Positions 25,641 through 35,428 of a stretch of 64,000 nucleotides of DNA are shown piece by piece. This stretch comes from Chryseobacterium contaminans (GTDB lineage: Bacteria; Bacteroidota; Bacteroidia; Flavobacteriales; Weeksellaceae), in the NCBI RefSeq assembly GCF_001684955.1, contig NZ_MAYF01000356.1, forward strand, positions 1 to 64,000, read 5' to 3'. Position 1 is the stretch's first letter; each line of letters opens with the position of its first letter. A model generated the notes under the pieces. The model saw only the letters and a list, made by a program, of their open reading frames with translations. It was not told the DNA's origin and did not search any database. A program made the position numbers and the translations under genes.

Positions 25641-27479
25641 TTAATGTCTTTGTAAAATTTTGTTAATACTATTCATAAATTCTTCATCAAATTCTTTTGA
25701 AACTACTTCAGTCCCATATAAATTCAAATGACCTTTATCATAGTACATTAATGTATCTTTATTAAATGGTATATCTTTCAATTTTTCTTTAAAATCTATA
25801 CTTACTATATGTACATTCTTATATTGTTCTAAAACTTTCTGAATTCTTGCAGGCAGTTTTTTATATTCAACAGTATATTTATATTCAGAATTATCTTTCT
25901 TTATAAAATCTCTGTTCATCCGTATTGGATTCTTATCTGGAGTAGGATAATCTGGTAAGATAACAACAGTCTGTGAAGCATCAAGACTTTTTAAAAACTG
26001 ATTTAAAGCATTGGGTAAGGAGGATTGGTCATCAAACCAAACTGAGCAAATAAAAATAATTTTGGCTTTCTTAATTTCATCATTCGTTTTTGTCACAATA
26101 TTGGAATACTGAATAAATAGATCCTTGTTAGAAAAGTCTTTCTGATTTATTCCTGGAATATTCGGATATCTATCATTTGTTATTGTTCTAAAATTAAATG
26201 AATTAATAAGTCCTAAATTGTGTAAAATATTTTTGTAAACTAATGCATGGCTATCACCTATTAACAAAATTGAATCTGACTTTTTTGATAAATCCCCAAA
26301 ACTTTCCACCTTTTCAAATGAATTTGAGTGAGATTTAAGACCAAAAGTAGGTCGAGAATATTTATCTGGTATTGTATAAAAATAAGTATTCAATTTAGGT
26401 AATAATGTTGCAACCATTCCAAGAATGATAACCAATACACTAAGTAGAGTAAAAAATTTCTTATTATTCGTTCGTCTAAAATAACTTTCTATTGTAAAAT
26501 ATGTCAGTAGAGATAAAAGGTAAGTCAAAATTATAATTAAAATAATTTCAAGTCCACTAAACTCATAAGCAACATTATAATAACGCCACAATGCCATTAC
26601 TGCCCAATGCCATAAATAAATGGAATATGATAATTCTCCAATATGTACAGCAACTCTATTACTGAAAATTTTGCGATTAATAAAACTACTTTTATTGATC
26701 AGTAAAAAGCTGGTAGCCAAACAAGGAATAATCACCAAATATCCAGGATAGTCAGATTTTTCAGAAAACAAACAAGCACAAATAAGAATTACAACAAAGC
26801 TAATAGTTGATAAATAATTAAGAGCAGATGCACCAACTTTCTTAATAGTATCCTGCTTTACAGCAAACAAAGCACCTATACAAAATTCAGGAATTCTTGC
26901 CGCCAAAGAAAAATACATTTTACTTTTAAGATCTAAAAAATAAGTTCCCCAGACTGAATATCCTAAAAAACCAATAATAATAATTGTTAGTACTATCGGC
27001 AGCCATTTTTTATTGATAAAATACAGTAATAATGGTAATAAAAAATAAAACTGCATTTCAATAGAAAGAGTCCAAGTATGAAGAAAAGGATTCTCTATGC
27101 TTGACGCCCCAAAATAAGTATCCAGCGTAGAAAAATATATATTAGATGCAAAAATTGCAGACCAAAATGCATTCATCCTAAGCTGCAAAATGTCAGAAGG
27201 GAGATAAATGAGTACAGCTGCAGTTAAAATTACAGTTAAAACGATATAATATACAGGTACAATACGTTTAAGACGGCCAATATAAAAATCTATAAATCGG
27301 AAGCTTTTTTTTTCAACTTTTTTTAAAATAATTCCGGAAATTAAATAGCCTGAAATCACAAAGAAAATATCTACTCCCAGAAAACCTCCAGGTAGTACCG
27401 AAGAAGAAATATGGAAAATAAATACAAGAAAAACAGCTAAAGCCCTTAGCCCTTGAATGTCTGCTCTAAAATCATTCAT
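25641..27479 (-). CDS. OafA/YrhL-type acyltransferase with C-terminal SGNH domain
   Basis: This is a 612-residue membrane acyltransferase. The N-terminal Acyltransferase-3 domain has ten or so membrane segments, RADIQGLRALAVFLVFIFH at 4-22 and GGFLGVDIFFVISGYLISG near 31-49. The C-terminal SGNH-like domain begins near residue 400 with SILLIGDSHALVY (nucleophile Ser in GDSH) and ends with the catalytic Asp/His of DKGHLNLYG near 585. OafA-type proteins O-acetylate surface polysaccharides in the periplasm. Its position inside the locus points to decoration of this polymer. Confidence 0.9.
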   Translation of the reverse strand: MNDFRADIQGLRALAVFLVFIFHISSSVLPGGFLGVDIFFVISGYLISGIILKKVEKKSFRFIDFYIGRLKRIVPVYYIVLTVILTAAVLIYLPSDILQLRMNAFWSAIFASNIYFSTLDTYFGASSIENPFLHTWTLSIEMQFYFLLPLLLYFINKKWLPIVLTIIIIGFLGYSVWGTYFLDLKSKMYFSLAARIPEFCIGALFAVKQDTIKKVGASALNYLSTISFVVILICACLFSEKSDYPGYLVIIPCLATSFLLINKSSFINRKIFSNRVAVHIGELSYSIYLWHWAVMALWRYYNVAYEFSGLEIILIIILTYLLSLLTYFTIESYFRRTNNKKFFTLLSVLVIILGMVATLLPKLNTYFYTIPDKYSRPTFGLKSHSNSFEKVESFGDLSKKSDSILLIGDSHALVYKNILHNLGLINSFNFRTITNDRYPNIPGINQKDFSNKDLFIQYSNIVTKTNDEIKKAKIIFICSVWFDDQSSLPNALNQFLKSLDASQTVVILPDYPTPDKNPIRMNRDFIKKDNSEYKYTVEYKKLPARIQKVLEQYKNVHIVSIDFKEKLKDIPFNKDTLMYYDKGHLNLYGTEVVSKEFDEEFMNSINKILQRH

Positions 27480-27488
27480 ATAAATTTA

Positions 27489-28454
27489 TTACAAATTCTC
27501 CCAATACCACTTTACGGCTTCCTCTAATCCTTTTTCAAGAGTATGGCTTGGAGAATAACCTAGTAATGTTTTAGCTTTTTCTATTGAAGCCAATGAATGA
27601 GGAATATCACCTAATCTGTTTGGTCCATATTCTATTTCAATATCAGCTATTTTTGCATCGTAGTTACTTAACAGTCTTTTCAAGCACAATACCAAATCAT
27701 TTAAGGTAGTACGCTCTCCAACAGCTGTATTATAAACTGTATTGACCGCGTGTGGATTGTCCGTTAACATTGCTAATTCATTCATTTGAATAACATTATC
27801 AATATACGTGAAGTCTCTCGAATAATCTCCTGTTCCGTTAATTCGTGGTGAATCACCATTCATAAATTGTTTAACAAATAACGGGATTACTGCTGCATAT
27901 ACTCCATGAGGGTCTTGTCTTCTTCCAAAAACATTAAAATAACGAAGACCAATACATTCTATCCCATATGTTTTACTAAAAACATCAGCATATAATTCAT
28001 TTACATATTTTGTTATAGCATAAGGAGATAAAGGACGACCAATTACCTCTTCTACTTTTGGTAAAGCTTTCGAATCTCCGTAAGTAGAAGATGAAGCAGC
28101 ATATATAAATCTTTTAACTTTTGCATCCCTTGCAGCTACTAGCATATTTAAAAAACCTGAAATATTAACTTCGTTAGAAGTTTGAGGGTCTTTAATAGAT
28201 CTGGGTACTGATCCTAAAGCAGCTTCATGAAGTACATAATCCACTCCTTGTACAGCTTGTATACAAGTTTCAAAATTACGAATATCTCCTTCAATTAATG
28301 TATAATTTGGATTACCTAAAAAGGGCTCTACATTATGTCTATGTCCAGTTGCAAAGTTATCAAGGCAGATAACCTTATATCCTTTTCCTAAGAAATATTC
28401 TGTAAGATTAGAACCTATAAATCCAGCACCTCCTGTAATTAGAATCTTTTTCAT
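27489..28454 (-). CDS. tviC: UDP-N-acetylglucosamine 4-epimerase (TviC/WbpP-like)
   Basis: This extended SDR (321 residues) has TGGAGFIGSNL at 7-17, LDNFATGHRHN near 31, EAALGSVPRSIKDP near 77-90, Ser121-123, Tyr145 and Lys149 in SPYAITKY, and LRYFNVFGRRQDPHGVYAAVIPLF. The EAALGSVPRSI motif and the overall match point to WbpP/TviC, which interconverts UDP-GlcNAc and UDP-GalNAc, or their uronic acids. It works with the TviB-like dehydrogenase downstream to supply UDP-GalNAcA. It directly follows the wzc stop. Confidence 0.9.
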   Translation of the reverse strand: MKKILITGGAGFIGSNLTEYFLGKGYKVICLDNFATGHRHNVEPFLGNPNYTLIEGDIRNFETCIQAVQGVDYVLHEAALGSVPRSIKDPQTSNEVNISGFLNMLVAARDAKVKRFIYAASSSTYGDSKALPKVEEVIGRPLSPYAITKYVNELYADVFSKTYGIECIGLRYFNVFGRRQDPHGVYAAVIPLFVKQFMNGDSPRINGTGDYSRDFTYIDNVIQMNELAMLTDNPHAVNTVYNTAVGERTTLNDLVLCLKRLLSNYDAKIADIEIEYGPNRLGDIPHSLASIEKAKTLLGYSPSHTLEKGLEEAVKWYWENL

Positions 28455-30836
28455 TTAAAATCTATCTTTTAGTTTTTGGAACCAGGTTTTCTTTTCAAAA
28501 GTATAACCATAGCCATATTTATTACTGTAACCCAAATTTTCATGGCTTACATCATTTAATACAAATCCAACGTTCTTAATTTTTTTCTGATCTACGTTGT
28601 TATTAGCAAATTCAATTAATGCTTTTTCTGTATAATTAGATCTTGCCACATAAATTGTTACATCTGCCATATCTGCAATTAAGAAGGTATCAGTAACAAG
28701 AAGCAACGGTGCTGTATCTAGAATTACGTAATCATATTTCTCCTTAAGCTGATCAACCAATGATTCATATCTACCATTGGAAAGTAGTTCTGTAGGATTA
28801 GGAGGAATCATCCCTGAATAAATAACATCTAAGTGTGGGTTAAAAGATGAAACATGAATAATATCCTCAAGTTGAGTTTGATCTGAGTAAAGATATTCAG
28901 TAAGTCCTGCAAGCCCCTTTCTTGTTGGGTTATATCTTTGCAATTGTGGATTTCTAATGTCTGAGCCAATAATAATTGCTTTCTTTTTAGGATTAGCTAA
29001 AGTAAGAGCCAGATTGACGGATGTAAATGTTTTCCCTTCTCCTTTAACTGTTGAGGTAACAAATACTACTTTTCCCTTACTCTTATTTTTGGGAAGCATA
29101 AAATTCATATTGGTTATTAGAATTCTAAATGCTTCAGCCATTGGAGTGATATCATTCATTTGAACAATATCTGGATCTCCTTTTTCTAAGCTCGGTAGTT
29201 CTGCAATTACTGGAGCATGAGTCAAGTTTTCAAGATCATGCTTAGATACAACTTTATTATTTAGAAGCTCAAGTAAATAGATAATGATAAAAGGGATTAG
29301 TAGACCTACAACTAGAGCTCCCCCAAGAATAATGATTTTCTTAGGTGAAACTGGAACACTTGAAGCATAAGCTGTATCAATTACCCTTGCTTTTGGAGCT
29401 GTAATAGATAAACCTATAGCTGTTTCTTCTCTTTTTTGAAGAAGAAGAAGATATAAATTCTCTTTAATCTGCTGTTGCCTTTCTATTCCTCTGAATAATC
29501 TTTCAATAGAAGGTAATTTAGATATTTTACCTGAAACTTTATTTTGTTCACCCAAGTATTCATTTCTTGCTAATTCCAATCCATCTTTATTCCTCTGCAG
29601 GCTTTGCATTATGGTTGTACGCATTGAACTTATCTGCTTGGTGATATCAATTACAGCTGGGTTTTCGGAAGTTGCAGATTCTAATAATCTATTACGCTGC
29701 ATCACCAACTGGTTATAGGTTGTAATACCTGAACTTGCTTCTTGATTATTTAAACCTACATTAGATGGAAGAACTTGAAATTGCCCTTGTTTAGAAACAA
29801 ATCCAATTAAAGAATTTGTTAATTCTAACTGGGCATCAACCTCTAATTGTTTAGCTCTTGCAGCAGCTGAACTTTCCAAATTTATTCGAGCTTCCGTTTC
29901 AAGATCAGTAAGATTATTTTTTGATTTGAAGCTTTCTTTTTGACTTTCAACATCTCCCAACTCAGTAGATAGTTTCTTTATTCTATCCTCAATAAAATCT
30001 AAAGTTTTCTTAGATTCGAGATTTTTATCAGTAATTGCATCATTATTATAAGCAACAACCAATGCATTCAGAATATCAATAGCCTTTTCACGTTGTGGAT
30101 AAGTCATAGATAAACCTAAAACGGTAGCATCTTTACTCACAGTACCAATTTTAGAAATCCCCTGAAAATAAGATACTTTAACTTCCATAGGTACTATACT
30201 AAGTTGCAATTCATCTGTATTTATGCCTTTAGCTAGTAATGGATTAAATTCCCTATTTTTAATAATAATGATTGTAGCATAAGGTAGATTAATGGTCTTA
30301 CCAAAACTGGAAACAATTTCTTTACTAAGTTCTTCTGAACTAAGATACAATTGATCTCCTTTTATTTTTAAATTGATTGGTACTTTCGGAAACTCTGCCA
30401 ACGGCTTTTCTGAAACTACTTTAACAAGTACTGGAGAAGATTTCTTGTATAATTCAACACTTCCTATCTTTTTTTTAGCAATGATATCAGCCTGTAAATC
30501 TAAAGATTTTACGACATCTCTCATTAGCTTTTTAGATTTGAGGACTTCTATCTCATTATCAATACTGTTTGTTTTCATTCCTCCAAATCCGGATAAATCC
30601 TGGAGTATTCCAATTTCACTTCCTGCTGCAGGGGTGTTTTTAGAGTCCTTTATCAGAACTGTAGTTTCTATACTATAGACAGGTGTAATAAATTTCAAAG
30701 CAAAATAGGTTGCAATAACACATAAAAGCATTGAAATAATGAACCATTTCCATTTTCTTAAATAAGGTTTAATGATTTCATTAATATTATTTGAATTTTC
30801 TCCTTCTGAGGAATGCAAAGTTTTTTGGTTGTCCAT
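28455..30836 (-). CDS. wzc: Wzc-type polysaccharide co-polymerase with tyrosine kinase domain
   Basis: This is an inner-membrane protein of 793 residues. It contains an N-terminal membrane segment (about 31-51), a periplasmic Wzz domain with long coiled-coil stretches (about 265-475), a second membrane segment near 505-525, and a cytoplasmic bacterial tyrosine kinase domain. The kinase has Walker A' [11 protein letters not shown] near 592-602, a second Walker motif [10 protein letters not shown] near 702, and a C-terminal tyrosine cluster ([16 protein letters not shown] near 768-784) for autophosphorylation. Wzc controls chain length and export together with Wza. The wza gene is nine bases upstream. 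Confidence 0.92.
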   Translation of the reverse strand: MDNQKTLHSSEGENSNNINEIIKPYLRKWKWFIISMLLCVIATYFALKFITPVYSIETTVLIKDSKNTPAAGSEIGILQDLSGFGGMKTNSIDNEIEVLKSKKLMRDVVKSLDLQADIIAKKKIGSVELYKKSSPVLVKVVSEKPLAEFPKVPINLKIKGDQLYLSSEELSKEIVSSFGKTINLPYATIIIIKNREFNPLLAKGINTDELQLSIVPMEVKVSYFQGISKIGTVSKDATVLGLSMTYPQREKAIDILNALVVAYNNDAITDKNLESKKTLDFIEDRIKKLSTELGDVESQKESFKSKNNLTDLETEARINLESSAAARAKQLEVDAQLELTNSLIGFVSKQGQFQVLPSNVGLNNQEASSGITTYNQLVMQRNRLLESATSENPAVIDITKQISSMRTTIMQSLQRNKDGLELARNEYLGEQNKVSGKISKLPSIERLFRGIERQQQIKENLYLLLLQKREETAIGLSITAPKARVIDTAYASSVPVSPKKIIILGGALVVGLLIPFIIIYLLELLNNKVVSKHDLENLTHAPVIAELPSLEKGDPDIVQMNDITPMAEAFRILITNMNFMLPKNKSKGKVVFVTSTVKGEGKTFTSVNLALTLANPKKKAIIIGSDIRNPQLQRYNPTRKGLAGLTEYLYSDQTQLEDIIHVSSFNPHLDVIYSGMIPPNPTELLSNGRYESLVDQLKEKYDYVILDTAPLLLVTDTFLIADMADVTIYVARSNYTEKALIEFANNNVDQKKIKNVGFVLNDVSHENLGYSNKYGYGYTFEKKTWFQKLKDRF

Positions 30837-30844
30837 TAATTTTT

Positions 30845-31663
30845 TTACTTCTTGATTAAACTTACAACAACTGCAGCAGCTGTGATAGCAATTGAAGCAG
30901 CTGTTAAATATAATCCTGTATTGGGGTTTTGTTTAGAGGCTAAATCTTTTGTATTGTTTGAAGCTACAATAATTGCATCTCCTTGTTTAAGATGGTAATA
31001 AGGTGAATTAATAAGATTGGCATCTTGAAGATTTATTTTACCATGTGTTATCTGACCATTTTCATTCCTTATAATCAATATATTATCTCTTTTACCATAT
31101 TGGGTTAAATCACCCGCCATCCCAAGAGCATTAAGAATAGTAGCTTGCCCATTAGAAACGACATAATCACCCTGTCTCGTTACCTCTCCTAAAATAGTAA
31201 TTTTAAAATTGGCCAACCTAACATTTACTGTTGGATTGATAACATATCGGGTCATTTCCAATCTCAACATATCTTTGAATTCAGATAGTGTCTTTCCCAC
31301 TGTATTAAGCTTTCCTAGAATGGGAAAATCTATATTACCATTAGAGTCTACAATATAAGTAGGACCAGTTATATTTGTTAAACCTTGATTAGGAGTATTA
31401 CCTCCTGCAAAAGCATTAGTCTGAATAAGTTCAGAAGATGAATAATTTTGATTAAAAGCTTTTACAACATCCATATCTTTAGCTGTAATGAGAATAACCA
31501 ATTGATCACCTGACTGTATTGTAGAATTTGAATTTTTTGTAGATGATTCTATAGCAACATTTTCAATATTTTGCATATAGTTTAAATCATTTTTTGCCTT
31601 CTCATTGACTTTACAAGAAACCAATAAGAAAGCACAAAATATCCCTATTATTTTACTTTTCAT
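30845..31663 (-). CDS. wza: Wza-type outer-membrane polysaccharide export lipoprotein
   Basis: This 272-residue lipoprotein has a type II signal peptide with the lipidated Cys17 (AFLLVSC). It carries a Poly_export domain ([22 protein letters not shown] near 52 onward, [22 protein letters not shown] near 118) and a SLBB domain ([43 protein letters not shown]). A C-terminal membrane helix ([20 protein letters not shown]) is typical of Bacteroidetes Wza proteins. It forms the export channel through periplasm and outer membrane with Wzc. A TATATTTG match to the -7 consensus at 31685-31678 on the minus strand could give it a promoter of its own. Confidence 0.9.
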   Translation of the reverse strand: MKSKIIGIFCAFLLVSCKVNEKAKNDLNYMQNIENVAIESSTKNSNSTIQSGDQLVILITAKDMDVVKAFNQNYSSSELIQTNAFAGGNTPNQGLTNITGPTYIVDSNGNIDFPILGKLNTVGKTLSEFKDMLRLEMTRYVINPTVNVRLANFKITILGEVTRQGDYVVSNGQATILNALGMAGDLTQYGKRDNILIIRNENGQITHGKINLQDANLINSPYYHLKQGDAIIVASNNTKDLASKQNPNTGLYLTAASIAITAAAVVVSLIKK

Positions 31664-31700
31664 ATTTTAAAATTGTACAAATATACATTTATATTTCTTT

Positions 31701-33629
31701 CTATCTATCTAAAACCTCATAGATAGAATTATTACTCCTAAACTCAGGCACTATAAGCTTTAAAATCTTTACAACCTCCACTTTTTCCTTCATCACAGAT
31801 GCTTCAGTGATTAAATTCACAAGGTCATCAATTTCCGAAAATGATATAATAGGATCCTTAGAAATCATGATTTTATCATGGTGAGTAGGAAGAGTTTTTG
31901 CATTATCACTTAATAGCTCTTCATATAATTTTTCACCTGGTCTTAACCCGGTATAAATAATTTTAATATCAATATTAGGTTCAAATCCTGATAACTTAAT
32001 CATTCTATTAGCCAAATCTAAAATTTTCACAGGCTCTCCCATATCAAAAACAAAAATTTCACCCCCATGTCCCATTGTTCCCGCCTGAAGAACAAGCTCA
32101 CATGCTTCAGGAATGGTCATGAAATATCTCACAATATCTGGATGAGTAATTGTAACAGGTCCTCCTGCTTCGATTTGTTTTTTAAAGTGAGGGATTACAG
32201 ATCCATTTGATCCTAAAACATTCCCAAATCTTGTTGTAATAAATTTTGTAGTATTTCCTTCTTTATGCTGTAAAGACTGTACAAATAATTCAGCAGCTCT
32301 TTTTGAGGCTCCCATTACGTTTGTAGGATTTACTGCTTTATCGGTAGATATCATTACAAATCTATTAACATTATATCTACTTGATAAAAGCGCGATATTT
32401 TTTGACCCCAATACATTAACCCGAATTGCTTCATTAGGGTTATCTTCAACTAAAGGCACATGTTTATAGGCTGCAGCATGATACACCATTGAAAAATTAT
32501 AAGTTTGAAATAATGTTTCTACTCTATGCATATTAGAAACATCAGCAAGAACAAACTTAAATCTGATATGAGGAAACTTTTCCTTCATTTCAAGTTCAAT
32601 ATCATACAAAGGTGTTTCGGCCTGATCTAAAACAACAATTAAAGAAGGGGTAAACTGAGCTACCTGTCTAACAATTTCGCTTCCGATAGAACCAGCTCCT
32701 CCTGTTACAAGAACATTCTTTCCATAATGTCTACTTTTAACTTCTTCATTTTCGATCTTGATCGGTTTTCTGTTCAGCAGATCCTCAATCTGAAGATTTC
32801 TGATGGATCCGCCGAGGTCACTGTCTCTGAGCTTTTGGACCGAAGGTGCTTTAAAAACATTTAAGTCTTTTTCAAGAAAAAGATTCACCCAGGAATTCAT
32901 TTCATCTTTAGCCATCATTTCTTTTACAATAATGACTCCATCAATCACCAAATCATCCTTCGTACTGTTTTCAATTTTTTCTTTAGCATAGATTGGCTTA
33001 CCAAGTAGAGATGCCCTTTTTGAATCAGTTCGTTGTGTTAAAAAGCCAACTACCTGATATGGAAGGTTAGGATTATCTAAAATGGCCCTTGCTATAGCAA
33101 TAGACTGCTCATCAATCCCTAATACTAGAATCCTTTTTTTCAATGAACTTCTTCTGTATTCTCTTACGATATGAAAAAATTCCTTGACATAAAGTCTAAA
33201 CAGGAATAATCCCATAAAAGAAATTACAAAATATAAAACCAGATAAGGAGTTAAAATAAATTTACCACCTGTGACCCAAAAATACACCACATTAATTGTA
33301 GCAACGACAAACATTGTACAAAAGCACGAAACCAAAAGCTTAAATAAATCTATAAAGGTAGAATGCCTGATAATCCCGGCATAAGTTTTAAAGATATACA
33401 TAAAACTTGTGTTTACCAGTATGATAAAAGCAAAAACAATACTCTTATCGTTATGATAAATAAATTCTTTTTGAGTAATTTTTTCTATAATGTACGTTGA
33501 AAGAAATAAAGATACAACCAGAATAATAATATCTATTATGAGTATTATCCATCTGGGAAGATATCTTACATCTGAGAGATTGACAACATTATCCCCTCCA
33601 AATATTTTTTTCCTGAAAGAATTATACAT
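31701..33629 (-). CDS. Membrane-bound UDP-GlcNAc 4,6-dehydratase (WbpM/PglF/CapD-like)
   Basis: This 642-residue protein has four N-terminal membrane segments (residues about 30-150), a CoA-binding-like domain (KKRILVLGIDEQSIAIARAIL near 165) and a C-terminal SDR. Its motifs are VTGGAGSIGSEIVRQVA near 310, MVYHAAAYKHVPLVEDNP near 385 and STDKAVNPTNVMGASKRAAEL near 425-445, where Met replaces the SDR tyrosine. TTRFGNVLGSNGSVIPHF follows. This is the WbpM/PglF class that removes water from UDP-GlcNAc to give the 4-keto-6-deoxy sugar, the precursor of D-QuiNAc (via WbpV) or of 4-amino sugars (via a DegT aminotransferase). Genes for both follow-up enzymes are in this locus. Confidence 0.92.
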   Translation of the reverse strand: MYNSFRKKIFGGDNVVNLSDVRYLPRWIILIIDIIILVVSLFLSTYIIEKITQKEFIYHNDKSIVFAFIILVNTSFMYIFKTYAGIIRHSTFIDLFKLLVSCFCTMFVVATINVVYFWVTGGKFILTPYLVLYFVISFMGLFLFRLYVKEFFHIVREYRRSSLKKRILVLGIDEQSIAIARAILDNPNLPYQVVGFLTQRTDSKRASLLGKPIYAKEKIENSTKDDLVIDGVIIVKEMMAKDEMNSWVNLFLEKDLNVFKAPSVQKLRDSDLGGSIRNLQIEDLLNRKPIKIENEEVKSRHYGKNVLVTGGAGSIGSEIVRQVAQFTPSLIVVLDQAETPLYDIELEMKEKFPHIRFKFVLADVSNMHRVETLFQTYNFSMVYHAAAYKHVPLVEDNPNEAIRVNVLGSKNIALLSSRYNVNRFVMISTDKAVNPTNVMGASKRAAELFVQSLQHKEGNTTKFITTRFGNVLGSNGSVIPHFKKQIEAGGPVTITHPDIVRYFMTIPEACELVLQAGTMGHGGEIFVFDMGEPVKILDLANRMIKLSGFEPNIDIKIIYTGLRPGEKLYEELLSDNAKTLPTHHDKIMISKDPIISFSEIDDLVNLITEASVMKEKVEVVKILKLIVPEFRSNNSIYEVLDR

Positions 33630-33687
33630 TGTCCTTATTTGTGTTCATATTATTATTCGGCAAAAAAGCCATTCATTAAATTAATAT

Positions 33688-33713
33688 CGATCTGTAAAGA
33701 TCGTGCAAAATTA
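33688..33713 (-). promoter_or_regulatory. Putative promoter of the polysaccharide locus with start-site palindrome
   Basis: TAATTTTG at 33713-33706 fits the -7 consensus. A perfect palindrome, CGATCT-GTAA-AGATCG, follows at 33688-33703, where transcription would begin. The only TTG upstream is 14 bp away, shorter than usual. The gap between degT and the dehydratase gene is 125 bp, enough for a promoter. Confidence 0.45.
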
Positions 33714-33754
33714 AAATAAAATATCATCAATTCCTTAAATCTTAAAAAATAAAT

Positions 33755-34891
33755 CTAATATCTGAGATTAATCAGAATCTCTTTAATTCTATCTTTGTCT
33801 CCTTCAGTTAGATTAGTACCTGAAGGCAAGCATAAACCTTTCTCAAAAACTGTACCACAAACATTCCGACCAAAGAATTTGCATTCACTAAATAGGGGTT
33901 GCAGATGCATGGGTTTCCACAAGTATCTGGTTTCTATATTATTCTCAGAAAATATTTGTTTTAGCTTTTCTTTTGTAAACCTAGAATCTTTCTTTTCAAT
34001 TGTTACTGTATTTAACCAATAGTTTGAAAAGAAATTATCATCAGGCTCTTCGAAGAGGTTAATTTCATCATATTTTTCAAAAATATACTGATAGAATTGA
34101 TGATTTTCTCTTCTTTTCACAATTCTTTCTTCCAGTACTTCTAACTGTCCTCTTCCAATACCCGCCGAAATATTATTGATTCTATAATTATATCCAACCT
34201 CAGAATGGTTATAATAGTCTTTATTTTCTTTTGCCTGTGTAGCAAAGTATAATGCTTTATCTTTAGATTTTTGATTTCTTGATATAAGAACTCCCCCGCC
34301 AGAAGTTGTAATAATTTTATTTCCATTAAAACTTATGATTGATAAATCTCCGAAACTTCCACAAGGTTTATTTTTATATTTACTTCCTAAAGCTTCTGCA
34401 CTATCCTCGATAATCGGAATTTCATATTTCCGGGAAATTTCTAAGATTTCATCTACCATAAAAGGCATACCATATAATGAAACAGGAATGATTGCTTTAG
34501 GTTTTTTACCTTGTTTTAAACAATATTTAATAGCATCTTCCAGTGCATTAGGGCACATATTCCACGTAGTAGGTTCACTATCTACAAAAACAGGAATAGC
34601 TTTCTGATAAAGAACAGGGTTAGCTGATGCTACAAAAGTAAATGATTGACATAAAACAAAATCTCCTTCCTCAATATTCAATAGCCTTAACGCAAGATGT
34701 ATTGCTGCTGTTCCTGAAGATAAAGCTGTTACAAATGAGTTATTCTCAAGATAATTTTCAAGTGTTTTCTCAAACTCATCTATATTTGAGCCATATTGGG
34801 AAATCCAATTGGTATCAAAAGCATGCTGTATATAGTTCAATTCTTTTCCTCCTAAGTGTGGTGGTGACAGCCAAATCTTATTTTCTTCCAA
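33755..34891 (-). CDS. DegT/DnrJ/EryC1/StrS aminotransferase (PglE-like)
   Basis: This PLP-dependent sugar aminotransferase (378 residues) opens with KIWLSPPHLGGKELNYIQHAFDTNWISQYGSN, a form typical of PglE-like UDP-4-keto-6-deoxy-GlcNAc transaminases. The pocket motif ALSSGTAAIHLAL lies at 56-68, IEDSAEALGS near 161, and the PLP lysine is Lys192 in SFNGNKIITTSGGG. It would act on the product of the adjacent WbpM/PglF-like dehydratase to give UDP-QuiNAc4N. The start codon is TTG at 34891; no in-frame ATG lies upstream before the recX stop. It lies 20 bases downstream of recX and may share its message. Confidence 0.88.
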   Translation of the reverse strand: MEENKIWLSPPHLGGKELNYIQHAFDTNWISQYGSNIDEFEKTLENYLENNSFVTALSSGTAAIHLALRLLNIEEGDFVLCQSFTFVASANPVLYQKAIPVFVDSEPTTWNMCPNALEDAIKYCLKQGKKPKAIIPVSLYGMPFMVDEILEISRKYEIPIIEDSAEALGSKYKNKPCGSFGDLSIISFNGNKIITTSGGGVLISRNQKSKDKALYFATQAKENKDYYNHSEVGYNYRINNISAGIGRGQLEVLEERIVKRRENHQFYQYIFEKYDEINLFEEPDDNFFSNYWLNTVTIEKKDSRFTKEKLKQIFSENNIETRYLWKPMHLQPLFSECKFFGRNVCGTVFEKGLCLPSGTNLTEGDKDRIKEILINLRY

Positions 34892-34911
34892 ACTTTCTGT
34901 GTTTTGGTTTT

Positions 34912-35370
34912 TCAGTCAAAAATATCATTTATTTTTTCATATTCAAAGCCTCTGCTCATCAAATATTTTATGGTCTTTGTTTTTCTCTGGTATTCCTGAA
35001 GTCCTTTTTGTTTAGAGGAATAATCTTCATAAATCCTTTTGATGGTTTTTATATAATCATCTTCATATATTTCATCAAAACACATGCTAATCATTTTTTC
35101 AGAAATTTGCTTCTGTTTAAGATTCATTCTGATTTTATTTTTCCCCCAGTGTTTGATGTAAAATTTTCCTCTGATATAGCTTCTTGTAAATCTCTCTTCA
35201 TTAAGATAATTTTCCTTCATCAGGTAAAGGATAATTTCTTCCTTAGCCTCATCAATCAGCAAAAATTCTCTCATTTTCTGTTCTACTTCGGCATGGCAAC
35301 GATCCTGGTATACGCAATAGCTCACCAGTTTTTGTTTGATCTCATCAAAAGTGAAAGATTTCTTTTCCAT
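34912..35370 (-). CDS. recX: Regulatory protein RecX
   Basis: RecX binds RecA filaments and modulates recombinase activity. This small helical, Lys/Glu-rich protein (152 residues) has the repeated three-helix pattern of the family: FTFDEIKQKLVSYCVYQDRCHAEVEQKM, LMKENYLNEERFTRSYIRGKF near 70, KHWGKNKIRMNLKQKQIS near 92 and KTIKYLMSRGFEYEKIND at the C-terminus. I start it at the ATG at 35370. The frame reaches an ATG at 35400, but that codon lies inside the glyA terminator hairpin. No recA gene is in the window; it sits between glyA and a polysaccharide aminotransferase gene. Confidence 0.88.
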   Translation of the reverse strand: MEKKSFTFDEIKQKLVSYCVYQDRCHAEVEQKMREFLLIDEAKEEIILYLMKENYLNEERFTRSYIRGKFYIKHWGKNKIRMNLKQKQISEKMISMCFDEIYEDDYIKTIKRIYEDYSSKQKGLQEYQRKTKTIKYLMSRGFEYEKINDIFD

Positions 35371-35375
35371 ATGAA

Positions 35376-35404
35376 TAAAAAAGAATGAGCTCTCGCTCAT
35401 TCTT
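35376..35404 (-). terminator. Terminator of glyA
   Basis: On the minus strand, AAGAATGAGC-GAGA-GCTCATTCTT is followed by TTTTATTC. It lies 24 bases after the glyA stop and overlaps the longest possible recX frame, which argues for the shorter RecX. Confidence 0.9.
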
Positions 35405-35428
35405 CATACTATATTATAAGTTTTTTTA

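Noticed and set aside
34642-35388. A 248-codon open frame on the plus strand
   Set aside because: It is antisense to recX and the 5' part of the aminotransferase gene; its Phe/Ile-rich translation is typical of a shadow frame opposite AT-rich, Lys-rich genes.
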